A DNA stretch of 64,000 nt from Babylonia areolata (lineage: Eukaryota > Mollusca > Gastropoda > Neogastropoda > Buccinidae). The stretch spans positions 29,124,857 to 29,188,856 of the forward strand of contig NC_134901.1 of NCBI RefSeq assembly GCF_041734735.1. Reading direction: 5' to 3'. Numbering within the stretch: the first letter of the stretch is position 1; the number at the start of each line of letters is the position of its first letter. Shown here in pieces: positions 48,448-60,720 of the stretch. Both the position numbers and the translations under genes were made by a program. A model generated the notes under the pieces. That model worked only from the letters and a program-made list of their open reading frames with translations. It did no database searches and was not told where the DNA came from.

Positions 48448-51400
48448 TATGTTCATGTGTGTGCACATTTATGTGCGTGCGTGCGTGCGCACGCGCGCGC
48501 GCGCGTGTGTGTGTGTTTGTGTCTTTTTTTCTTCTTCTTCAGGTAACGGGAATCTGTCGGTGCAATGCATTCTGCGTGAGCTCGTCACGGTAAGAACCAG
48601 CTGCTTTGTTTCCCTCCTGCTCTCACGTGCATGATCTGGTTGACTGTCACCCTATAGCTCCCCTCCCCCCTCCCCCTCACCACGCCCCCCATCCACCCCA
48701 TTCCTACCCCCATTCTCACCCCCCCCCATTCCCACCCCCGCCTCCCGCACACAGTTTCAGCATGCTGGTGACACGTCACTTGGACACCTAGCCCCCCCCC
48801 CCAACCCCCACCGCTCCCCCCCCCCCAGCCGCCCCCCCCCCCCCAACACACACACACACACTGAAACTGACCCTATGGCACCATAAAACACAAGTCGCTC
48901 ACAAAGTTACAAACAGAAAATTTCCCTGGGCCCTGATAGTGTTAGGGGTCGTCGGCGCCAGTTTGTGGGTGGCGACGCGCTCTCCCCCCCCCCCCATCCC
49001 TCCCTCCTCCCCCCTCACCCCCCCAATTCCCACCACCTCGCCTCTTTCCCCACCCCCGAGAAGAGCAACTTCAAATTTCACACAGACATCTGTTGTGACA
49101 AAAGTGTTCCACGACACGACACGACACGACACGACACAACGCACCTCTACACCACAGATGACTTAGAAATACCGTTTGCAACATGCAGTGGCAGTGAGAT
49201 ATTCAAAAGCTTGTCAAGCGAGAGTGCATACTGCACCTGGCACCAACCGAATCGCGGGAGGAAACCATATCGCCATCACAAAGAAAGGAAATGATACGTC
49301 AGGAGGATCACTTAAACTGGGAAGACTGATGCACAGAATGTTTTCCAGGCAGTAGTGACAGACGTAGACCCTGAAAAGCGGTCCCTGGCAGCAGCACACG
49401 GCTTGCCTGACACTGTCAGGAAAAGAAAGTGGCCCGGGAACCAATGAATCGTCCTGCACCATCAGAAGGACCACAGGAACTGTCCCTGCACCATTATCAG
49501 CATCAATACCAGTATCAGTAGCTCAAGGAGGCGTCACTGTGTTCGGACAAATCCATATACGCTACACCACATCTGCCAAGCAGATGCCTGACCAGCAGCG
49601 TAACCCAACGCGCTTAGTCAGGCCTTGAGAAAAAAATAATTATTAAAAAAAAAAAAACAATAATGATAATAAAATAATAATTACGAAGGAAATGAATATT
49701 CAAATGTGAAAAAAAGATAAAATAATAAATAAATAAACGAATAAAGATAAGAAGAAGAAGATAAATGCACCATTAAAAGGACCACAGAAACTTTCCCTGC
49801 ACTATTAAAAGGGTCACAGAAACTTTCCCTGCACCATTAAAAGGACCACAGAATCTGTATCTCCACCATCAAAATAACACAGAAACTGTCCCTGCACCAT
49901 TGAAAAGACCACAGAAACTGTCCTGCACATTTAAAGGATAAGAGAAACTCTACCCACACAATTAAAAGGACCACAGAAACTGTCCCTGTACCATTGAAAA
50001 GACCACAGAAACTGTCACTGCACCATTGAAAAGACCACAGAAACTGTCCTGCACATTTAAAGGATAACAGAAACTCTACCCACACAATTAAAAGGACCAC
50101 AGAAACTGTCCCTGTACCATCAGAAAGACCACAGAAAATTTCCCTGCACCATTGAAAGGACCACAGAAACTGTCCCTGCACCACCAAAAAGGACCACAGA
50201 AACTGTCCCTGTACTATTGAAAGGACCACAGAAACTGTCCCTGCACCACCAAAAAGGACCACAGAAACTGTCCCTGCACCATTGAAAGGACCACAGAAAC
50301 TGTCCCTGCACCACCAAAAAGGACCACAGAAACTGTCCCTGCACCACCAAAAAGGACCGTAGAAACTGTCCCTGCACCATTAAAAGGACCACAGAAACTG
50401 TGCCTGCACAATTAAAAGGACCACAAACTGTGCCTGCACCATTAAAAGGACCACAGAAACTGTCCCTGCACCATTAAAAGGACCACAGAAACTGTCCCTG
50501 CACCATTAAAAGGACCACAGAAACTGTCCCTGCACCATTAAAAGGACCACAGAAACTGTGTCTGCACCATTAAAAGGACCACAAACTGTGCCTGCACCAT
50601 TAAAAGGACCACAGAAACTGTGTCTGCACCATTAAAAGGACCACAGAAACTGTGCCTGCACCATTAAAAGGACCACAAACTGTGCCTGCACCATTAAAAG
50701 GACCACAGAAACTGTGTCTGCACCATTCAAAGGACCACAGAAACTGTCCCTGCACCACCAAAAAGGACCACAGAAACTGTCCCTGCGCCATTGAAAGGAC
50801 CACAGAAACTGTCCCTGCACCACCAAAAAGGACCACAGAAACTGTCCCTGCACCATTAAAAGGACCACAGAAACTGTGTCTGCACCATTAAAAGGACCAC
50901 AGAAACTGTCCCTGCGCCATTGAAAGGACCACAGAAACTGTCCCTGCGCCATTAAAAGGACCACAGAAACTGTCCCTGCGCCATTGAAAGGACCACAGAA
51001 ACTGTCCCTGCGCCATTAAAAGGACCACAGTACTGTCCCTGCACCATTCAAAGGACCACAGAAACTGTCCCTGAACCACCAAAAAGGACCACAGAAACTG
51101 TGTCTGCACCATTAAAAGGACCACAGAAACTGTGTCTGCACCATTAAAAGGACCACAGAAACTGTCCCTGCACCATTGAAAGGACCACAGAAACTGTCCC
51201 TGCACCATTAAAAGGACCACAGAAACTGTGTCTGCACCATTAAAAGGACCACAGAAACTGTCCCTGCCCCATTGAAAGGACCACAGAAACTGTCCCTGCA
51301 CCATTGAAAGGACCACAGAAACTGTCCCTGCACCACCAAAAAGGACCACAGAAACTGTCCCTGCACCATTGAAAGGACCACAGAAACTGTCCCTGCACCA

Positions 51401-52343
51401 TTGAAAGGACCACACAAACTGTCAATTGTGGTGTAGCGGTAGTGGCCGGACATGTAAGTCAGTGTCCACAAGTTCCGAGTCCCGCGAAGATCGTGATTTT
51501 TTTTCTTCCCCCTCCTCTGGACCTGGAATGGTTGTCTAGGAGCTAGTCTTTCGGGTGAGATGATCACCCAAGGTCCCTTGCGCAGCACACACATAAAATA
51601 ACCCACGGCAGCTTAAGTGTTGTTCCTGGCAGAACTGCAAAGAAAAATGCACTTTGATAGCAAAACATAGACACGTGCTTGAAAAAAAAAAAAAAAAAAA
51701 AGGCAAAAGGGTGGCACTGCACTGTGGAGACGTGCTCTCCCCGGAGAGAGCAGCCCCTGTTTCACACAGAGAAATCCTCTGTGACTAAGTAATACAATGT
51801 AGTACAGTACCGGTACAAGGTCGACTACAGAAACTGCCTGGAACTGATAATAAAACATAGATAAAACACCTGTTCCTCGTTTTAGGAAGGCTTACATAAA
51901 TAAATTGTTCACTGCAAAACAGTCCAGAAACTACCGCTTACACCAGAAGATCCCCTGTTACAGTAATAGAAACTGAGCTGCTGGCATCAATATGTTTATG
52001 CAAAGCTCGTAATTACTAACTTAGCTTTCCAGTCCTGGAAATAATATGAAATCTAAAAATTTTTTTTTTTTTTTTAAACCGGAAAGAAACAAATTAACAT
52101 AATCTGATAGAGAGAGAGCCCCGCGCAAGCAAGCTTTTCACGAAAAATAAAGAAGAAGAAGAAGAAAAAAGATCAGTTTCACATATGAATGATTATCATA
52201 ATAATTATGACACTGCTTTCACATTCGCTTTGGAAAGCTGGAGAAACAAATGACTGAATCATTGGGTTGTTGCTCTGCTACTGTGGCTTTACTGCCTCTC
52301 CCAGTCCTTCCAGTTTTAAGAGGGCTTTTTTTCCTTATCCCTT

Positions 52344-52389
<46 letters not shown>

Positions 52390-54858
52390 AATACTACGGA
52401 CTACGGGAAGAATGGGACAGACCAGTAACATTCACCGGAAAAGCCAGTCTTCAGGAGAGCTGCTTCATAACATCCTGACCCAACACTGCCGCACAAGGCG
52501 TGTATTTCTCGGCAGGCGATGTTGACGTCTGAATATGATTATGAGAGGAATCTGGGAGCACAGCCTTGTCACTTAGCCCCAACCATGAGACCACCCCATT
52601 ACTGCAGAACATTGGTAAAATGAGATCAGTATGCGAATCTGAAGTGCAGTTACTATTTTAGTGCGTTTTAAAATGATGTCACAGACTTTGCCAATCAAAA
52701 GTAATGCAGTCCTAAAAGGAAGAAGTCCAGATTATGAAAAAAAAAAAAAGAAGAAAAAAGAAAAGAAAAAGGTAACTGATAGACGACCATGACCTGTAAG
52801 GTCTGTCTCTTCTCAGGCGGGTGTCATTCACTGACAGGCACACTCATCATCAGTAGTCAATATATAAAGGTGTTCAGTGCATTCCCATAGCAACACCGTC
52901 ATCATCCTCTTGCCCATCATGACTCGGTTGGCACATGATGGAGTGTATCCCCATAGCAGCATCGTCATCCTCTTCATGGCACATGATGGAGTGTATCCCC
53001 ATAGCAGCATCGTCATCCTCTTCATGGAACATGATGGAGTGTATCCCCATAGCAACATCGTCATCCTCTTCATGGCACATGATGGAGTGTATCCCCATAG
53101 CAACATCATCATCCTCTTCATGGCACATGATGGAGTGTAACCCCATAGCAACATCGTCATCCTCTTCATGGCACATGATGGAGTGTATCCCCATAGCAAC
53201 ATCATCATCCTCTTCATGGAACATGATGGAGTGTATCCCCATAGCAACATCATCATCCTCTTCATGGCACATGATGGAGTGTAACCCCATAGCAACATCA
53301 TCATCCTCTTCATGGCACATGATGGAGTGTATCCCCATAGCAGCATCGTCATCCTCTTCATGACACATGATGGAGTGTATCCCCATAGCAGCATCGTCAT
53401 CCTCTTCATGACACATGATGGAGTGTATCCCCATAGCAACATCATCATCCTCTTCATGGCACATGATGGAGTGTATCCCCATAGCAACATCATCATCCTC
53501 TTCATGGCACATGATGGAGTGTATCCCCATAGCAACATCGTCATCCTCTTCATGACACATGATGGAGTATATCCCCATAGCAACATCGTCATCCTCTTCA
53601 TGGCACATGATGGAGTGTATCCCCATAGCAACATCATCATCCTCTTCATGGCACATGATGGAGTGTATTTCCATGGCAACATCGTCATCCTCTTCATGGC
53701 ACATGATGGAGTGTATCCCCATAGCAACATCATCATCCTCTTCATGGCACACGATGGAGTGTATTCCCATGGCAACATCGTCATCATCCTCATGCCCATC
53801 ATGACTCAGTACATGATGGAATGTATGAGCGTTTTTGTATGTCAGAGCCCACTATGTTTGCTGAATTGTTAGGCGTTTGTTTGAACTGACCCACTGTCTT
53901 CTTTTTATGTCCAAGGTACTGGTTATTTATCAGAACATGTGGCATGCAGCTTGTAACTTTCCTCTGGCCGTGCTGACTACAGGCACTAAAGACATGCCTC
54001 TTCAACTCAGTCTGATTTCAACTAATGTGCCGCAACACCCCCTTGCCCCCCACCCCACCCCCCTCCACTCCTCTCTTCTCTGTGTGTGTGTGTGTGTGTG
54101 GGTGTGTGTGAGTGAGTGTGTGTATACGTGTACAAGTCTGTGTCTGTGTGTTTGTGGGGGTTTTTTTTGTTTATGTTTTTTTTTTTTTTTTTTTTTTTTT
54201 TGCTTTTCCATTTTTAAAGTTGGGCATATAATTTGTTTGCTATCTTCCATGATCCAGTAGGAATCAAAGGTTAATTAAAACTTGAAACTCAAAAACTCAA
54301 ACGAAAGAATACTGTCATCATTACAATCTTAATATTACACCCTCTGATTATAATTAGACACAGTTAGACATGCAAAAACGCATACAATTATAATTGAACA
54401 TCTTAGGTACAAACATTGGCTGCACAGCTGTCAATAAGCATTTATTATCAATGTTAACTATTTCATGTCTTACTCCTTCAAGTCAGAAAATGATGTTCAA
54501 CATTGCTTAATCATCAGTGACTACCATTATTTTTTCAAAAAGTGCCAAACAATGAAATCACTTTCAGACTTCTTGAAATATTGTCACATCAATCAGTCTT
54601 TTTGAGGATGAAATAACTGGGTTTTTTTTTGGTTTTTTTTTTTTCATATTTAAAAAAATCACCGTTTTCAAACTGTTTTGTATCCTTTGAGAAGTATATA
54701 ATAATGATATCTTCTTTTACAAATATAATAACTACTTTTAGATTGTTACAAAGTTCTTTTTTTAACAATTCATTTATCAATGTGTGTTTTTTCAGATGAC
54801 AAAGCGTGCCAAGCACAAGCATTTCAATTTCGAGAGATTCACATTACTGATGAGGATT
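43736..54858 (+). CDS. Secreted protein with a CpcT/CpeT-like domain (partial model)
   Basis: Exon 1 (43736-44102) starts at the first Met of a clear signal peptide, [20 protein letters not shown], probably cut near FCQA. Exons 45489-45716 and 46188-46359 continue the domain; 48543-48575 or -48589 and 54796-54858 add a Cys-containing extension. Features shared with the CpcT/CpeT family: [15 protein letters not shown] near the start (family GeFsxxxQa), FYMEQC (LLLEQ), a block with [14 protein letters not shown] and [12 protein letters not shown] (DL...GC and F.GE...C), and the closing PYEYERT (aFeFvR). In cyanobacteria these proteins attach bilins to phycobiliproteins; an animal has no such substrate, so function here is unknown. 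Exon 1 offers only phase-1 donors, while the exon at 45489 needs phase 0, so one junction is unresolved. The likely 3' end is listed separately at 61564. Confidence 0.72.
44147..44400. repeat. (CA)n-rich array
   Basis: About 250 bases of CA blocks with TGCACATACA-type breaks and a GCGCGC start, immediately after exon 1 of the CpeT-like gene. Confidence 0.97.
44401..45488. other. Intron sequence of the CpeT-like gene, nothing recognised
   Basis: Mostly unique AT-rich sequence with a short ATATATAATA tract at 44500-44535. I looked here for a small exon that could repair the phase between exons 1 and 2 and found no convincing one. Confidence 0.5.
45772..46180. repeat. (GT)n and GGTT/GGAT tracts
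   Basis: (GT)n at 45772-45820, GGGT/GGAT units at 45935-45965, and a diffuse TTGGTTGG repeat to 46180, containing two approximate copies of GATCAGACGTGAATG-like sequence. That motif also occurs in the following exon (CGATCAGACGTGAACC), so part of the intron may derive from exon-adjacent duplication. Confidence 0.8.
46385..47120. repeat. 47-base minisatellite, about 15 units
   Basis: Unit near AACGCAGGGCACAGAATGCT followed by TGATTATCTTCGAGAAGAAATAAAGG. Three units at 46711-46850 are nearly identical; outer units are diverged. Lies in an intron of the CpeT-like gene and starts about 25 bases after the donor at 46360. Confidence 0.95.
47480..47790. repeat. Degenerate tandem repeat, CATATAATCAGTCATATACA type
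   Basis: Unit about 28 to 32 bases containing AGACATATAATCAGTCA and TACATGCAGTATA, about ten copies, strongly diverged. Confidence 0.8.
48172..48520. repeat. (GA)n, (CA)n and (GT)n microsatellites
   Basis: GA at 48175-48195, CA at 48235-48273, GT at 48338-48372 and 48416-48445, and GCGCGC-rich alternating sequence at 48475-48515. The last ends about 25 bases before the exon at 48543. Confidence 0.95.
48658..49072. repeat. C-rich low-complexity tract
   Basis: Dense C-runs, including 48792-48801, 48817-48826 and 48834-48844; G-quadruplex potential on the minus strand. At 49055-49110 there is a family B SINE scrap (AATTTCACACAGACATCTGT-like). Confidence 0.85.
49488..49650 (-). mobile_element. 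SINE tail copy (family A related) with ATCAGT repeats
   Basis: Same layout as 31795-31960: ATACCAGTATCAGTAGCTCA, AGGAGGCGTCACTGTGTTCG, TACACCACATCTGCCAAGCA, AACCCAACGCGCTTAGTCAG, then an A-rich run. The two copies are very similar, so this subfamily is comparatively young. Confidence 0.85.
49765..51420. repeat. 32-base minisatellite, about 50 units
   Basis: Unit GGACCACAGAAACTGTCCCT followed by GCACCATTAAAA. Variants have GTGTCTGCACC, CCACCAAAAA (33 bases) or ATTGAAA. Lies in an intron of the CpeT-like gene and ends where a family B SINE begins. Confidence 0.97.
51421..51800 (+). mobile_element. tRNA-headed SINE (family B)
   Basis: Head GGTGTAGCGGTAGTGGCCGG with B-box-like GTTCCGAGTCCC at 51425-51490, core with GGGTGAGATGATCACCCAAG and AAAATAACCCACGGCAGC, and tail with GTGCTCTCCCCGGAGAGAGC and TTTCACACAGAGAAATCCTC. 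An A20 run sits inside the tail. Confidence 0.8.
52875..53812. repeat. 48-base minisatellite, about 19 units
   Basis: Unit near ATGATGGAGTGTATCCCCAT followed by AGCAACATCGTCATCCTCTTCATGGCAC. The 48-base period equals 16 codons, so frames on both strands stay open (minus frame [16 protein letters not shown]). It lies in an intron of the CpeT-like gene with no splice context, so I do not call it coding. Confidence 0.96.
54172..54202. repeat. T-rich homopolymer
   Basis: GTTTTTTTTGTTTATG then T24. A further T-rich tract is at 54622-54643. The region up to the exon at 54796 is otherwise unique AT-rich intron. Confidence 0.85.
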
Positions 54859-55439
54859 GTAAGTAAATTAATTGACCTCTCAGACACTCCTTGAGACAAC
54901 TCTGTGTGCTCTTCAGTAAGCACTTCTAACTGGTGCGAACTTGAAACACAATATGGCGTCACGAAGACCAGTCAGGTTGTCACACAGGTGTTGTGAACAT
55001 ATCTTTGCTAACAACAAACAACAACACAAAGAAAAAAAGGCACTGGACTGATGATGGAAGAGCTTTTCTGATCTTCAGACTGTCCTCGCATGAAATAAAA
55101 TGACACTGAACTGATTTAAATGTCACGTGTCAGTGGTGTGTTAGTGTGTGTATGGGGCATGCAGTGGCAAGGTGTTCAAATCTGTGTGTGTTTGTGTGTA
55201 TGAAAAAGTGTCTGCAAAGACAGCAGGCACCATACAGATTTTTGCTCCAGAGGGTGAAGACTTGATTATTTAATTTGAATGCTCCCATGTGCATGTATAT
55301 GCGGATGCCATTCACCATTGGTCAGCCAGCACATTCACTGTCACATGAAGCAAATTAATGTGTGGTATCACTGGGCCACCAGTCCAATTCATCTTACATG
55401 TTCATCTCCCACTGATCCCCTCTTTCCCTGGGTCCAGCT

Positions 55440-55835
55440 TTCTCACTTGATCAGTCTCTGCACTATCTCTGCAGCCAAGACACCTAGATCTGATAGACTG
55501 AGACCCAGTCTCATGCTAGCTTCTGCACGCATCTCTGCAGCCAAGAGACCTAGATCTGATAGACAGACCCAGTCTCATGCTGGCTTCCGCACATATCTCT
55601 GCAGCCAAGACACCTAGATCTGATAGACTGAGACCCAGTCTCATGCTGGCTTCTACACACATTTCTGCAGCCAAGAGACCTAGATCTGATAGACTGAGAC
55701 CCAGTCTCATGCTAGCTTCTGCACGCATCTCTGAAACCAAGAGACATAGATCTGACAGACTGAGACCCAGTCTCATGCTGGCTTCTGCACGCATCTCTGC
55801 AGCCAAGATACACATTTGATAGACAGACCCAGTCT
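55440..55835. repeat. 66-base tandem repeat, about six units
   Basis: Unit near TCTCTGCAGCCAAGACACCT, AGATCTGATAGACTGAGACC, CAGTCTCATGCTAGCTTCTG, CACGCA. Units differ by a few substitutions and one 4-base deletion. Confidence 0.95.
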
Positions 55836-55839
55836 CAAG

Positions 55840-57295
55840 TTGGCTGTACAGGTCTTTTGGGATTCATCCCTTCTCCATCCTCCAAACGCTGGCTAGCCAT
55901 TGGAGATGGTGCTATTCCTCTAAATAACAATGAAATTGTTGCTTTTGCTTGTTTGGGTGGGTTGTTGTTTTTTGTTTGTTTATTTGTTGTTCTTTTAGGG
56001 GAGGAGAGGGGGGGGGGGGTGAGCTTAATTTAGTTTTTTGCTGTTCTTACAGAAATTTGTAGATTAACTAATAACAATTATGCAGAAGTCATTGCCTCTT
56101 GTTAAAAATACTATATCATAAAACACCAACACTGAGTATCACACATTCAGCACTGAATATGGCACATTATTGCATTGTCCTATAGAGTGAGCATGACCTA
56201 ACTCTTACACACAAAATGTACGCACATGCGTACACACATGCATACACTCACAGTTCTGCATATCTTCTTTTAATAACTATTGAAAACCAAGTCACACAAC
56301 TTGCAAAAAATGATTTAACCTTTAAATCAAACATTTCACACATACACACTCACACATACACTTGCTCTCTGTCCAAAAGAAACATTTCAAGCTGATGGAC
56401 TCTGGAAGGTTCATACTAAAGCCTGATTATCTTAACATGGACAAGTTCTATCTCTCCACAAGAAAACCACACTGGCAAACCACAAAGCAACACAATTATT
56501 TCTGTTTTGAAGTTTTAGATCCAAAGCAACAATAATTTCTGTTTTGAAGTTTTAGATCCAAAGCAACAATGCTTGCAACAAAGAAATTAAATTAAACACT
56601 TATGCATACACAAACATGCATGCACACAAATGCACATAAACATGAACATGCGTACGCATTTATATAAAACAGAAATCCAAGTACTATCTGCCTTCGTCAC
56701 CTAAATTAACTGCATTTACGTGCAATTGAACATGTGTGTGATGTGTGTGTTGTGTATGGGTGAATGTGTGGGTGGGTGTGCATATGCACGATGCGAGCTT
56801 ACTGATGCACACGGGTTCAGGCATAAATATGAACATGCATATGAACTTGCATATATATCTATATGTGTGTGATGTTGCTATTGCCTTTCAGTATCTTTAT
56901 TGTCAGCTATTGTTGAAAACAAACTTTGTGTTTGAGTGGGTGTGCAAATTTTATGCCGGCATGAGAATGTTACACTAGACCTGTACAAAAAAACTGAATA
57001 TATCATTTCTTTTTACTGTTTTTCTTACAAAAGAGGCAAAATGAATATATCATTCCTTTTTATTGTTTTTCTTCCAAATGCACAATATTCAATATCTGCA
57101 TTCAGTCCCATGGGGACTAACAAAACTGTTCCTCAACCACGCTGTCAATGTCATTCTGAAGCCATCAATTGCATGCAAAACTGAAACTGTCTTCCAACAC
57201 CTTTTCAGTCCTGTGATAAATGAAATTCAATTCTTGGTTCTGAAATTCCAGTTGACTGTGGACATCTTCCACCTCGTCAACATAGTGGGCAATAC
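55840..57295. other. No gene recognised
   Basis: Intron-like AT-rich sequence with a G9-10 run near 56010 and a short direct repeat of TTTCTGTTTTGAAGTTTTAG at 56500-56555. Confidence 0.5.
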
Positions 57296-57299
57296 AAGC

Positions 57300-57715
57300 C
57301 ACCTTTATTGTGTTGCGTTGTATTGCATTACTCATTTGTCACAACAGATTTCTCTGTGTGAAATTCGGGCTGCTCTCCCCCGGAGAACGCATGGCTGCAC
57401 TGAAAGTGCCACCCCCTTTTTTTGTTGTTGTTGTTGTTGCCTGCAATTTTGTTTTCCTGTCAAAGTGGATTTTTCCACAGAATTTTGCCACAGACAACCC
57501 ATTTGTTGCCGTGGGTTCTTTTACATGCACTAAGTGGACGCTGCACACGGGACCTTGGTTCAGCGTCTCATCCGAATGTCTAGCGTCCAGACCACTGTTC
57601 AAGGTCTAGTGGATGGGGAGGTGAAAATACTGGCGACTGTGGGATTTGAACCAATGAGCTCAGATTCTCTCGCATTTTTGGCGGACACGTTACCACTAGG
57701 CTAAAACACTCCACT
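57300..57715 (-). mobile_element. tRNA-headed SINE (family B), near full length
   Basis: In minus orientation the head has TAGCCTAGTGGTAACGTGTC and B-box GGTTCAAATCC (57620-57710), the core has the GACGCTGAACCAAGGTCCCG and AAAGAACCCACGGCAACAAA blocks, and the tail ends with GAGAGCAGCCCGAATTTCAC (57345-57385). The best-preserved family B copy. Confidence 0.85.
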
Positions 57716-59037
57716 TTAAAAAAGTGTGTATCTCTCAACTCTGGCATCACTGCCAATGAAGTTCTCCTTTTTCCTAAGCACCAACAGGGACCGGAACACC
57801 CTCAGCGGGGGTGAAGCAGCCTCCATCAGCACCACCGGCTCTTGACAGCATTCCTGCTGCCGGGCGTGGAACACAGACTGTCAGACCACCTCTCCCCCCT
57901 TGCCCCCCAATCCCAGCTTCTCAATCCCTTCCCTCTCCCAGTTCCCCACTCATGCCTACCCATCAGTCAACTTTTTTTTTCTTTTCTTTTTTTTTTTTTT
58001 TTTTGCTTTTAGAGTGGTGGCTAGTGTGACAGACACAGCAGTAGGCTATATTCAGAGCTGTCACTGGTCCTAGCTTGTGAGGACAACAAGTAGGTAGCTT
58101 GCTGGCAGTTCCACATGTAGCTAGCTACTCCCATAACAGCTCAGGGAAAATAATCATATTACGTCAGGCTTTCTCCACCACCAAGGGAAAATACAACATC
58201 CCTCCAAGTCAAAGTAAAAACAACAACAACAAAAATCATCATGCTAATTGTTGCTACTCGGCTTAAAGAAGAAGAAGAAGGAGAAGTTGATCAATGAACA
58301 AGGTCTTTACTTTTCCATATGGAGCCAGGTCAGAGGGATGTGAGGAAGGGGGTGGGGAGTGGGTGGTGGGGAAACATTAAAACACCCTGCACAAGTTCCA
58401 TCTCCATCATCAAGGAAAATGTCTGCTAAAATTTTAAAAGTTCATGTTTAGAGTGGTAATCTGGATATATCCACTATGTTACAGGATCTGCAATGCCTTC
58501 AAATTCCTGTTTAGAGAGGTTATCGAAATACACCTGCTCCATTACACTTTCTCTGCTAACACTAAAGCATCGCATTTATAATTTCAACCTCATCTGCTTA
58601 GCTTTTTTTTTTTTTTTTTTCAAAAACAGTTCTAAAACTGAAATTAAATCCAAGGCTGCCGGGACAGTAGCAGGCCAAATGGGAACTGATGTCACATTGT
58701 GAACACACAATCCACGGTCACCCTGCCAGCACCAAACCCTCCCCACAAACATCACATCAACTGTCTGTCCACTGAAGCCACAAGAGCTGAACACTTGCAC
58801 AGAGTTGAACAGATAAACAGGGTTGAACAGATGAACAGAGTTCAAACAGAGGCACCATGGAGAGACCCAGAGACCCATACAGAGCCGCTTTCCCGAGGAG
58901 ATGAAGTGGATGTGCTCTGCAACATGGAACATAACCATAATTATAATCACTTGTGTGCCTAGGGCTTATAAACACCACACACACATGCATAATTATAAAG
59001 ACAAATACATGCGCAAATAGTCGCTCATGACTGTGCG

Positions 59038-59059
<22 letters not shown>
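57716..59059. other. No gene recognised
   Basis: Contains T-rich runs at 57970-58003 and 58603-58620 and a short tandem at 58797-58840 (AGAGTTGAACAGATAAACAG type). The (GT)n tract at 59042-59077 leads into the next repeat. Confidence 0.5.
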
Positions 59060-59078
<19 letters not shown>

Positions 59079-59245
59079 CATGACTGAAACCTGACTGAAT
59101 GACACAGGAAACAAATGATGAGCACCCAAAGGCAGCTGAAAGTCGACTTAGCCCAGTTAGTCTGTTGTCCACATGACTCCATGTTTGAAAAGCACTTAGA
59201 GCTTGGTCTCTGACCGAAGATAAGTGCTATATAAGTATCAGGCAT
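59060..59245 (-). mobile_element. Interspersed repeat, copy 3 (CGGGGTCATTTGCACAACAG family), diverged
   Basis: In minus orientation it reads ATACTTATATAGCACTTATC, CCAAGCTCTAAGTGCTTTTC, GGAGTCATGTGGACAACAGA, then GGTGCTCATCATTTGTTTCC. Roughly four fifths identical by eye to 37889-38100. Confidence 0.75.
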
Positions 59246-59569
59246 GAGATTGGGAAATTGTGATTGAGTCTGAAAGGTGGAGGTCTGGGGGCCGCAGAAG
59301 GCTCCCAGTGGGGATCCATGGGGCAACGCTCTTGGTGGGGGTCTGGGAGCGAAGCCCTCTGAAGCTGAAGGTTTTTCTCAATTTCAAACCATGAAATCTG
59401 CACTTGCAGGCCACCAATGCTGCTGAGATATTCCAACCCACAGATGACAAAAAATCAGTCCAATTCTTCCAAAACTGAAGTGGTTTTGCTTCCAAACCTG
59501 TAAAGTCAGCCTTGGGGGGCATGATTTTCAAAATCGTGTCTCGTGTGTGTGTGGGGGGGTGGGGGGCGG

Positions 59570-60465
59570 GCGAGCGGGGTTTCAATGCAACTCTGTGTTT
59601 ATGTGAGAAGACAGACAGACAAAGAGATTGAGAATAGGGGTCGAGCGGGACATGGGAGGAAAGAGTTAAAGTTTATGTATGTGCACTGCTTTAAATACAA
59701 CTCTCTGTGTGTTCAACTCTTTGTGTGAGTGAGTGAGTGTGTGTGTGTGTGTGTGTGTGTTCAAGGAAAATGTTCTTAGCACACAAGTTTGCACTGTACC
59801 AATATAACTGACCACCTGGTCTCTTCAGCTGTAGTCTCTGTTCCACTGACAGGCATGTGTGTTGGTTGAGGAAAGAAAGGGGGGAGTGGAATGACTGGAG
59901 GGAGGAGGGGGTGGGTCTGTGACTGGTTATATCACTTTCAGCAGTCAAGGATTCTCAGCTAGAGCTAGTGGTCAGTGTCTTGGCTCAGTGCCAAAACTGC
60001 CACAGTCATTGACAGTGGTTTCATACCCCGCCCCCCCCCAACTTCCTACCCTCCCTTCCCTCAGCACTGGTTGGAGACTCAAGAGAGAGGGGAGGGGTAC
60101 CTTAGCAAATCATGAAAGTGAAGTCTGCATGAGGGGTGGGGGAGTGTTGGGGAGTGACTTTTTTCTCTCTGAAATCAACTGCTCTTCCGCTGAAAATAGC
60201 GGATCTGCGGAGAGTTCCCCAGCATGGACACAGTCTGTGTGTGTGTGCATGTGTGTGTGTTCTGGGGAGAAAGAGAGAGAGAGAGAGACAGCAAGCGAGC
60301 ATGAGTGCGCACACGCGTGTGAATGTGGTTTCAATTCAACTGTGTGTAAACAAGAGAGAGAGAGAGGGAGGCAGACAGAAAGAGAGGGGAGATGGTAGGA
60401 GGAAAGAATGCAAGTTGTATTTGTGCATGTGTATGCACTGCTTTCAAATTCAATAGATCCCTCTC

Positions 60466-60501
<36 letters not shown>

Positions 60502-60675
60502 CAATTCAACTCTGTGTGTATATGCAAGAAAGAGAGAGAGAGAGACAGAAAGAGGGAGAGAGGGACAAAGAGACAGAGAGAGAGAGGGGAAGGTGGGAGG
60601 AAAAAGTGCAAGTTTGTATGTGTGCATATATGTGATTTGCTTTAATTACAATTCTCTCTCTTTCTCTCTCTCTAT

Positions 60676-60720
<45 letters not shown>

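Noticed and set aside
52828-53802. Minus-strand open frames of about 300 codons
   Set aside because: The 48-base minisatellite period is a multiple of three. No flanking gene structure; kept only as a low-priority question in the findings.
55224-55253. Thirty-base microexon bridging 54858 and 61564
   Set aside because: Phase and AG/GT borders fit, but a stretch this short is expected by chance. It needs transcript evidence.
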